From NCBI GenBank assembly GCA_003864495.1, contig ML133401.1, positions 3,029,189 through 3,093,188 on the forward strand: DNA of 64,000 nt. Direction: 5' to 3'. Source of the DNA: Nemopilema nomurai. Taxonomy: Eukaryota > Cnidaria > Scyphozoa > Rhizostomeae > Rhizostomatidae. Under the pieces are notes generated by a model that saw nothing but the letters and a program-made list of their open reading frames with translations, was not told the origin of the DNA and did no database searches. Both the position numbers and the translations under genes were made by a program. Below, piece by piece: positions 55,183 through 64,000 of the stretch (the first letter of the stretch is position 1; each line of letters opens with the position of its first letter).

Positions 55183-58100
55183 TATGCTATCTATCAGAAT
55201 ATGCAGTGAATTATTGTTACCTTGCAATATTGCTATCTGTTAAGACATGGTCAACCTTTGCTATTAACCCTTACATTTGCTATTAGTTCATTTTCACACA
55301 ACAAGAACAGTGACAACAGCAGCAACAACATAAGCTTAGATTGGAAAAGGAACCTATGAAATTTATCTTTAGCCTTTGGTCCAGTTTGTGTGACAAAGCA
55401 TGTTTGTTTATATGATTTTGGCTGAGTATATGACTGAGTTTATGATTTTGGCTTATTTTTCTCTCACTTTCGACACAACAGACTCTATTGCAAGGACAAA
55501 ATGAAAAGGTTTGTGCATTTTGTCTACCAAACTGTCCATAAGGATCGAAAGTTCTCTGTATTAATTGCTCTTATAGTAGATATTTGGAATGTATAATTAA
55601 TTAGTCCATTCTGGGAAACCAGATCAGTTGATGAATTCTGTTGTAATGCACAAAGAGTTGGTCCTAAATTTGAATGCTCAATACTTTGTAGAAGATTAGA
55701 AGAGTAGAAGATTAGGAAGTAAGGTTCAAATGGAATACTAATGAATATTAGTCTGGGCATGTAGAGAATTGTATTTTGTATATACCTTTGAATTTAACTT
55801 GGAAGCTTACAAATTTGCTGCTTTCTTTCTGTAAGATATTCTTTTGATTATTTTTACCAGAACAGAAATAACTTTTAGTGTAATTTCATTATGATAACCA
55901 AATTTAGAAGGTGCCAAAGTTTTCAATTTTTTCATTTATCACTGAGCTACTTAAGTTGCTGGAATGCAGTTTAACCGCAATTTCAAGTTGGTTTTGCAAT
56001 TATGTCATGATACATCTGTTCATGTATATCCTTCTTGTATAGTTAGTCCCAAAACATGCATGTTTTAATTTGGCTTTTAATTTTCAAAATAGATGGACGG
56101 TGAACTTGAGCCCGCAAAGCGGCTGGGTGCTGTGCAGGCTGCCAGGAAATTACTATCAAGAGACCGTAACCCACCTATCAATGACCTCATTGAGTAAGAG
56201 CATATGCTTGTATCAATGAAACTTTGATGTTGCTTGTTTTTATTGGGCCCAGCAACAATTTCTTAAGGAAAGCGTATTTTGATAAGTTTGATAACCGCCA
56301 GTTTATTTGGTTTTTCTTCAGTTTTAGTTCAAAAAGTTGCCTTTTTAAGTGAAGTTCCTACAGAAGCAAATTAAAAAAGTCTATATGACTCGAGATATCA
56401 GAGAAAAAATGTAAGAATCAATGGAAATTTTGGGATGCTTACAAAACAAGAAAAAAACGCCCAATATTTATATTTATTCTTCAGTTACGTATCTGAGTTG
56501 AAGTTCTAGTGACTTGATTTTGGAGTACACAATGTGGCTGATTCTTATGAAATCGGTGCATTATTACCAAACAGAATGGAAAATCAAGCAGAGTGACAGT
56601 ATTTCTAAGAATCTTGATGAAAGCAGGCTCCATACTATCATTTCCTAGAATAGTAAGGGGAATGATGAACATGGAGGTTTGTACCCCTGCAATTGAACAA
56701 CTGTGTTATTGAAATATCTTATAATAATTCTTATGGTTATCTGATGTTAAAGCCTCTGAAAAACTTTCTGTGTAAGAGTGTTGATGCATGCATATAATAT
56801 TTCTTCTGTTAGATCTGGAATACTTCCAATTCTCGTCGAATGTCTTCAATGTGATCAGAAGTGAGCAAGCTTTTTTACATTTTATGGTATATATTTGTCA
56901 ATGTGTAAAACACTTGTTGCTTACTAGTGCCTATGTCTCCTGTTCCTTCTGATCGTATTCGTTTCACAGCCAGGATTGCAGCCAGGGTAAATCGTGTTTT
57001 TCATGTTCCATTGGCAAAGCTCTACAGCTTGCCTCGTCTCAATGCAAGCTGCGCTAGCCTTGTTTCCATACCAGTCTCGTGTGTCAACTAAATGCCAAAG
57101 TAGCTTTCAATACGCAAACCTTTTCCCGTTTGCACTGCCATTGAGACCATGCGCGTATAAATTTGATTTTGGCTTTGAATAAATCATCTTCACTCATGTG
57201 CGGGATCAAAGCGAAAAAAAGGAAAAATAATTGATTATTTGTTAAGATTTAATAAATCATGCGATTTAAGAACTAAGAAGGTGGCTCATGTGGTCAGAAG
57301 CACAACATGTTGTTGTCAACTCTACGTAGCGACAAAGCCAAAGACATTTTGCAGACTGATTATCCTTCTTTGATCCTTTGTTTATTTTCCCCTATTTATG
57401 ATAATGATAAGTGGCTTGATTTCTAATCCATTAAATTCTTTCCACCATTGACCGATCACATAGCAAGTCCTACTAGCTTGATATTTACGCATAAGGAATA
57501 TAAGGTTGGTCTTCTGAAATCTGGAAAAGGCCTATGACGTTATGTGCAATTTTGCGATTTGAGGGTGATAAAGGAAACCATTCCTCTTTATATCTTCGTC
57601 CTGTCAAGGTTGGAGGCTCTGTTTATTTACCGAACGTGTTCTCTTTGTTTACCCAGTCCAGCATTGCAGTTCGAAGCAGCTTGGGCACTGACTAACATTG
57701 CCTCTGGAACGTCCCAACAAACACAGGCTGTTGTGCATGCAGGTATTCTAACACTTTTGCTGTTGAACATTCTTGTAGCTGCTACTATTGCTACTAGGTG
57801 AGAGGGAAAAAAGTTTTGGATAACATGGTTCTCATAAAAGTCTTGGCACATGACGATCTTTCAGGTTTCGTAAGAGAATATTGCGAGTGTAGTTAGTCTG
57901 CAAACTTGTGGAAGAGAAAGCCTAAAAATCTGTTTTTAGTGAGCGTGGAGGTTTTCTAGCTCGGAGTCCTGAAATCGGCTTGTTCGAAGATAATTGATGT
58001 GTTGACCCAAATTGAATAATGTACAGCCATAATATTATCTATGGTAAGTTCATTTGGTATTGAAGTTCTGAATGGAGTGAGAAAATATTTTAACCTAACA

Positions 58101-61100
58101 TCCACGTTCGCCAATTTGTCGACTTCAATAGAATCAAATAATTGTCTGCTTTTACCTGACCCTAATAGATGTGCTTTTGTTTTGTTGAAAGATGTAATAT
58201 TGATTAGTTTTCATTTTTCACAGGTGTATTCAATTAATAATGTTGCTAGTGCCTGGTCGTAATTAGGTCGTAATTAGGTCCTATGGCATATTTTAAGATG
58301 ATATCGATTGTTGATATTAATATTTCTTACTGCATTCAATATCAATAAACCATTCAATATTGTATATAAATTCAATATTTAGACGTAAAAATATTCGATA
58401 GAAGTCTGCAATGATTTAATAATAACGATTGTGTTTTTTCTAATATCTTTGGGGTTAATTCCTCTCTGTATAGTTTATTAGTCAAAGTTTCCTTCCCCTT
58501 TTCATTTTTTTTTTGACCATTTGTTTTTAATAAATGCAATATTTTATTGACACGCTGGCTGTAAATAGTGTTTTCGGAATTGGATATCTTTTGGTTTTAT
58601 TGCGAACAACTGGTATAGGAAGGCCTGATGCAGTTTGCAAGAAAGAAGGACTGTTGTACTTCGTACGTTTTTGTGCACGTCTGTTCGCCGGCCTAACCAT
58701 AGCCTGAACTTGTTTTTCTTCTTATTAAAGGTGCCGTGCCGCACTTTATGCGCCTCCTCACGTCCCAGCATTCGAATGTCTGCGAGCAGGCTGTTTGGGC
58801 CTTGGGAAACATCATTGGTAACTGCGCTTTGATTTCTTTATACTGAGCATAAACATCGCCGGTGCTACGTGTTTGGCCGTGCTTGCATTTCGTAGGCCAT
58901 GCATACAATGTTTGGTGTTTTGGAGTTTGGTTCCTGGAGGTATCGCTTTGTTTATCAAGTTGCTCAAGTGTCCAGGCCATGTCATCAAAGCAACAGCACA
59001 GGAAATTTAAAAAGAAAAATGACATAACGCCAGCTCCTTCTTTATGTCCTTGAATCTCTTTTGTCTGATTAATAAATTGTATAATATATCTCAATAAATT
59101 GTTCCCACTGCATAACGTGATATTTGTGAAGCGCAAGGGAACCAGAACTTTGCGTTCTTAATTTGCTTTTTGTCTGACACTCGTCAGAGTACTCAAATGT
59201 AGGGCAATGATCGAAACCAGCTATTCATCTTTTCAATATTTGTTACTTTCGAACGTTTGCTTATTCTGAAATGTACTTGATCCAGAATGTTTCGAGCATG
59301 CACAAAAAGGGTTCTTTTGTCCTACTTTTGATGATACATCGTTAAATTCCTGTCATGCAAAAATTCAAACCAGCTTAAACTAAAGATCATTGTAACTTGT
59401 TTCAATCGGGGCTATTGCTGGAGGAGTTTAATATCTCTTTTCAGGCGATGGCCCGAATCTTCGAGATTTTGTCATCAGTCATGGCGTGGTTGCCCCCCTT
59501 CTTACTTTCATCGACCAGAATACTCCGGTGAGTACCCCTTGCCCCTTTGCTTTCGCATCCAACCTGTGCGAAAGAATGACGTCATCGGTAATTAGCGAGT
59601 TGTATTAGATTTCGAAACAGATTAGAATACTAAAGAGTGCACGTGAGTGTAGCTGTCAGCTTTCTGTCAAATAAATATATCTTTATGTCTCACTTGCGTG
59701 TTAAAGTCGTGTCCCGGTGAGTTCGGTTGTGCGAGCGCATTTCTAGACGGGACCTTTGAAAGAAAATTCAAGTTGGAAGGATTCTCTTTCCTTATGCTAT
59801 AATCCTTTATGGCCAGCTTACTCAGCAGAACACGACAGGTGATGACCAAAAAACGCAGCTCGCACATCAAGTTATATATATTTTATACAAAGTCAACCGC
59901 TACTTATTTGCATATGTGTGTGTGGATACGGGCTAGGGATAAGTATTTGATATACACCTCACACTTGATACTGGTGATAGCATTAAGCGTTAAACTTAAG
60001 ACAGGGAAAGTTATCACAGAAATTTTTGATATAAACGAAGACACAAAACTGTTCGAACGAAAAACGCGTCAAAACACATTCTGTTTACGTGACAATCGAC
60101 GTATTCGATGCTGCCTTATCAATCATCCATAGTTGCAGTTATTAAATGTGCCTCCCGTCAGTCGTCAATAGCTTTGCAGCAGCGCCGTATTTCTTTTACT
60201 TCTTCATCAAATGGAAGGTTTGATGTCATTAAAAAGAACCAACATGGTGAGACTCAAACTAGCCCGCCCTATTCCATCACGACATTTGCGTGGGGCTCAA
60301 GATTTCGTTGGTCTGCTTGGAACAGATAACTGGAAAGAGCTCTTTTTCCCTGTTACTCGCTGTAGTTTCTTCTGACGCTACCAGGAGAGATTCTAAAGCG
60401 CAGGTGTGAGGGTCTACCACATTGAAATTGTAACCTCAAAACCGTTTCAATCCGTTTCAATTCACCTGCTATTTAACTACGTTTAGCTCCTAGCCACGTT
60501 TTTTTTTCATTTGGTTCGCGATTTCTGTTATCACTTATTTACTACTTCTGAGGGCCGGTGATCTATTCTACTCGAAGAATTTTTTCTGTCTGAGTTCACA
60601 GAACCTTTTCTCAATCGCAAGATTTGATCGTGTTCAGGATTTCCCAAACGCTTTCTACCTACCTCGATGAGAGATTTTAAATTTAACATTTGCATTCTGT
60701 TCTTGACCACTTCTCTTTCAAGATTGCTTTGTTTGACAGCCGGCTTCCTCGGCCTCTTATCTGTGCCAAATAGAGTTTCTCATCTGGCACTGCATTGTTC
60801 ACATAACTGAACAAGCCTTAACCAGAGCGCGTTTCAGGTGTATGTGGATGAAATTCAAGGGAGGCATGTTGAACATTTCTCACGAAAAGTCAGGCCCACC
60901 CAATAGCGAATGATTCAAAGTTTACTACATAAGAGTAATATCTAGTGAAGGGACGTCTTCGTCACAGAACCAGGCTTGCGATGTGTTTATTAAATATTTC
61001 CTACACTCATTTGAAAATACATAATTGTTGCGGCAAAGAAGTTGCCAAGGATTTCAACCGTTGAATGAAGCAGGATTTATTTATTCCTGATTCCAATGGT

Positions 61101-62675
61101 TTTATGACTGTTCGATACATTTTTATGTCCTTAGATCTCGTTCCTTCGAAATGTCACTTGGGTCATCGTAAACCTGTGCCGAAACAAAGATCCACCTCCC
61201 CAAATGGAAACAATCTCACAGGTACGCAATTTCTGTTTCGATTTCTCACCAACGATCCACTGGCATGCATCTTCTAGTAATGACATAATGATTTATGATC
61301 ATTGAAAAGGACTTGGAAATCAATTTGGTATTTGTAGGGCTGCCAAAAATGTTTTTATTTCTGGAAACCTGGGAAACAGGGCAAAAAATTTTCTTTTAGG
61401 TTAAAGTACTGTGTACAATAGCGTTCCTATAGTAGGCATGTAGTATTTGAAGGACTTATAGTTTATTGGGTCTGGAGAAAGTTTCCAATAAAATAACGTT
61501 ATTTGGTTGTTGTTGTTGGATCTTTTCCATTTTTGGCAAATTTGAACTATGCAAAAAATTGAACAAGAACATGGAACAGATTTTTTTTTATCAAGTTTTG
61601 CTGAAAAAATTTATGTTAGGCCAAAAGGAGTTCTGGGAATCTAGTGCCCGTGTCTCGATACCTTTGCAGTTCTGTTTGTAAAATGACCAGCCGCACGAAG
61701 CTTCTTAGTCTGTTCAATCTCACAAGAATGTAGTGGGGGAGCAAATTTAGACTTTCCCAACAGGTTTTGCCCCACTTTTTACCCCTTTCTTTTTATACCC
61801 GTCTACATATCACCCGTTACTATGGAAAATATTTGAATTAAACCCCTTTACCCCACGCCCCTTCCAGTGAAATAAATTATATGAAAACGCAAGCTGCTAC
61901 ATCATAATGTAGCAATCTCAATATGATTCGCAAGCTCCTACGATGTAGAGTAGTTCCTTGACATTAAAATCGTTTTGTGGTACTGTATCTGGCAATACGA
62001 TTTCAATAATGCATTTTTCTCATGACCCAATATTTTTTCACACGCTGGATCTCTTCTAGAACATTTAATTTTGTAAACCTCCAGGTTTGCAGCTTTTTGA
62101 AGCCTAGGTTGGGATGAACTAACATTTTGTTTTGATTTAAAATCAGTTGCTGGAGATCTTGTCTCTTACGTACCAAGCAAGCTTTGTGTCTCAGCATCCG
62201 GTGTAGCTGTATATTGATGGGACAATAATATCCCCGTCTTTTACTTGCAGTTGCTTCCAGCCTTGACGTATCTCATATTCCACACAGACACTGATGTAAG
62301 TAATAGTACCCCCTTTTGTTGCGAAAACCTGCTCATTAGCACAGCCACACGTACCAAACCACACAAGTGGCTATCGAAGACAACAAGCTGATGGCTTGAA
62401 CACAATTTTATATGACTAATATTATTCATTTCAGAGCTGTATGAGCGGTTTCGTTAGTATTACAACCGCAGTTAACATATACAGTTGCCAAGTTGGGTTA
62501 TCAGTAAATTGGGACAAGAGGGATGACGTGTTAATGCTGACTGCTATCGTGTTAATTCGGATTTAGGCATGTGTCAGTTGTTTTAAATAATCGATGCTTC
62601 TTCCCTTCATAGATATTAGTGGACAGTGTTTGGGCACTTTCGTATCTGACGGATTGCGGAAATAATCACATACAG
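50050..62675 (+). CDS. KPNA3/KPNA4: importin subunit alpha (KPNA3/KPNA4 type), first 13 exons
   Basis: Exons 50050-50112, 54065-54109, 54336-54413, 54975-55001, 55482-55508, 56093-56193, 56813-56860, 57657-57742, 58731-58817, 59445-59527, 61135-61221, 62251-62295, 62613-62675 give 280 residues in one frame; family members have about 520, so the gene runs beyond the window. Importin alpha carries cargo with classical nuclear localisation signals into the nucleus together with importin beta. Residues 1-60 form the basic importin-beta-binding domain ([38 protein letters not shown]). Armadillo repeats follow with NLS-site signatures [27 protein letters not shown] and [23 protein letters not shown] and [13 protein letters not shown] place it with the KPNA3/KPNA4 group. 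Oddities: two 27-base exons and a 4-kb first intron with a LINE tail. Moderate doubt on exon 1 and the two tiny exons. Confidence 0.88.
52110..52570 (+). mobile_element. LINE (non-LTR retrotransposon) tail, decayed
   Basis: In importin intron 1, fragments in several frames recall the C-terminal end of LINE ORF2: [45 protein letters not shown], and [15 protein letters not shown]. This order (thumb-region 'RQLRK..W', 'LGH', 'GRP..TW', 'DR..W') is typical. Stops and frameshifts show it is dead. The 5' end is missing, as usual. Confidence 0.65.
55147..55180. repeat. TA dinucleotide microsatellite
   Basis: About 17 TA units in intron 4 of the importin-alpha gene. Confidence 0.97.
59155..59320. 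repeat. short diverged foldback of the dispersed family
   Basis: 'tttgtctgacactcgtcaga' resembles the left arm of the 32.3-kb foldback, and 'cgaacgtttgcttattctga' its right arm, with a short middle (gatcgaaaccagctattcat). It lies in importin intron 9, upstream of exon 10. Confidence 0.4.
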
Positions 62676-64000
62676 GTGAGCTATATATATTTCTACCAAT
62701 GCACGTAGAACCAGTCACACTGAAGTCGTTGAGATTCAAGGAAAACTTCCCATTAAAGCAAGAGGAAATTCAAGTCCCGCTCTCCGATCAGACACGAGAA
62801 ACTGCTAGAGGTATCTCCTATGAAATACTATGTACAACGAGCTTTCTATATCAAGTTGGACATACGCCGTTCCTGTGGTAGGTTGCAAAATAGAAAGCCA
62901 TTCCGCTAGTTGCCACCTGTCTCTAGTCATATTTCAAGTTCCAAGTGTCGTTAACTTCGTGCTATCGTCCCTTAAAGTAGTCTGCAGACATTTTAATCGC
63001 TGCTTTCTTAACTGTTCCATCTTCTTATTGAATACGCAAACGAGTAGGCTGAAGACGACGAAATACTTTTAGAAAGTCTTTTAGAGAGTTTTGAGACAAC
63101 ATCCATTCAATTGAGTTATTGGCAAGCGCAGTTTCACCCGCATTTCTTCTTTTCCGGAAGCAAAGCTGTCCACCCGTTCTATTGTCTGGTTTTTAATCCA
63201 GAACTTTTTATCGCATCGACTTCTACGTCGTTACTGGGCAAACTGGACCTTCTACGCAAACGCTTGCTTATTGGCTGTGATAATTCTCAGCCTTCAGCAA
63301 CAGTAGCGATTCCTTTCCGTTATTCGATGTTTTTGCAGATGCCCTAGCGTACTCTTCTTGCGCGTCACAGCTTCTAATCGAGCGTTTTCCCCCAGAATGT
63401 AGCGGATTTTTCACGTCCTTTTGAATTATTGATAACAAATCCCAACAAATCGCCACTCCACAACAAGATCAGGATTCTTTCGTTGCGAAATGATCATATC
63501 AAGTTCAATTCCATTTGCATTTGTCACTATTCATAATTGATGATGTGCTTGATTCCAAGATTCGGCTGCCAAGTAGCAGAAAATCTATTATGTAGGCCAT
63601 TGGAATCACCTAAACTTTTGGTTCCTTTATTAGTAGGTGTTCCTTCATTTGCGTCAAAATCTTCAAAGCCCCTCGCCTCAGATCTCAGTGCTAAGCTATA
63701 CAGATTAGCTTTTTGGTTGGAAATTGAGAATCAACGGCCAGTTCTGGTAACCCCTAACCTTCCTGCCTCGCGCATTGTTAATACCGATCTGTGTTAAATA
63801 CTTGTTCATAGTACATTTGAGTCAACAGTATTGAGATACCTAGTTAGAAACGAGGCCTTTGGTACGTGAATACGAGGTCAGTGGTTGAGGGAATCGCTCG
63901 TGTCCAGCCAGCAAGGCGACACGTAACCTGACTTCTTCTTTAGAAAATCACAAGAGAACTGTTGTTTTTTGGCAGATGAAAAGTGTGATGTTGTTTGTTT
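62676..64000. other. window end, probably importin-alpha intron
   Basis: The expected next exon (MVID..GVVPFLV-like) was not found, so the intron probably continues past the window. Short open frames here have no recognisable domain. Confidence 0.4.

Noticed and set aside
1..64000. CRISPR arrays, bacterial operons, tRNA or rRNA genes
   Set aside because: The tandem arrays have no unique spacers; intron-rich metazoan genes rule out a bacterial source. I saw no convincing tRNA A/B boxes or rRNA, though reading by eye could miss one.

Overview
The window looks like nuclear DNA of an early-branching animal, most likely an anthozoan cnidarian (coral or sea anemone). This is inferred from AT-rich intergenic DNA, short exons with GT-AG introns, metazoan-type MRE11, BBOX1 and importin-alpha genes, secreted or membrane immune-like proteins (fibrinogen-related, C1q/TNF-like, Ig), and mobile elements of the MULE-SWIM, Harbinger, LINE and LTR classes. 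I cannot name a species. All exon boundaries come from reading splice signals and protein similarity recalled from memory; no alignment was run.

Layout. 1-5.6 kb holds two decayed Mutator-like (MULE) elements: one on + (transposase tail, SWIM zinc finger, then a broken Ulp1/C48 protease reading frame) and one on - (zinc finger, transposase tail, SWIM). 5.85-16.14 kb is a complete 17-exon MRE11 gene (+, about 682 aa) with all phosphodiesterase motifs and a GAR-like tail. 17.7-19.8 kb is a - strand gene for a coiled-coil plus fibrinogen-related-domain protein, with a 21-bp minisatellite in its intron. 20.9-25.5 kb and 27.6-34.5 kb are two copies of a segmental duplication. Each carries a 16-bp satellite and an intact 4-exon gamma-butyrobetaine-dioxygenase-like gene (446 aa, probable mitochondrial presequence). 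The second copy has been invaded by a Harbinger remnant (29.3-30.0 kb) and a 650-bp foldback element inside intron 3.

A solo LTR (26.3 kb), an LTR fragment next to a GA-rich tract (34.6-35.0 kb), a very decayed LTR piece (first 200 bases) and a complete miniature LTR element with identical LTRs (41.75-42.93 kb) belong to one family. 37.7-41.7 kb (-) contains a C1q/TNF-like jelly-roll exon, a possible stalk exon, a 1.5-kb minisatellite built of 21-bp units in 147-bp higher-order repeats, and a small exon with a transmembrane segment; these may together be one type-II TNF-like ligand gene. 45.0-47.4 kb (+) encodes a signal peptide and one V-like Ig domain. 50.05-62.68 kb (+) holds the first 13 exons (280 aa) of an importin-alpha gene of the KPNA3/KPNA4 type, which runs past the window end; a LINE tail lies in its first intron.

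The genes do not form a functional unit: MRE11 (DNA repair), BBOX1 (carnitine synthesis) and importin alpha (nuclear import) are neighbours by chance. The most notable features are the two BBOX1-like paralogs with uneven divergence along their length, the apparently very young miniature LTR element with a tRNA-Trp-type primer site, and the minisatellite that stays open on both strands.
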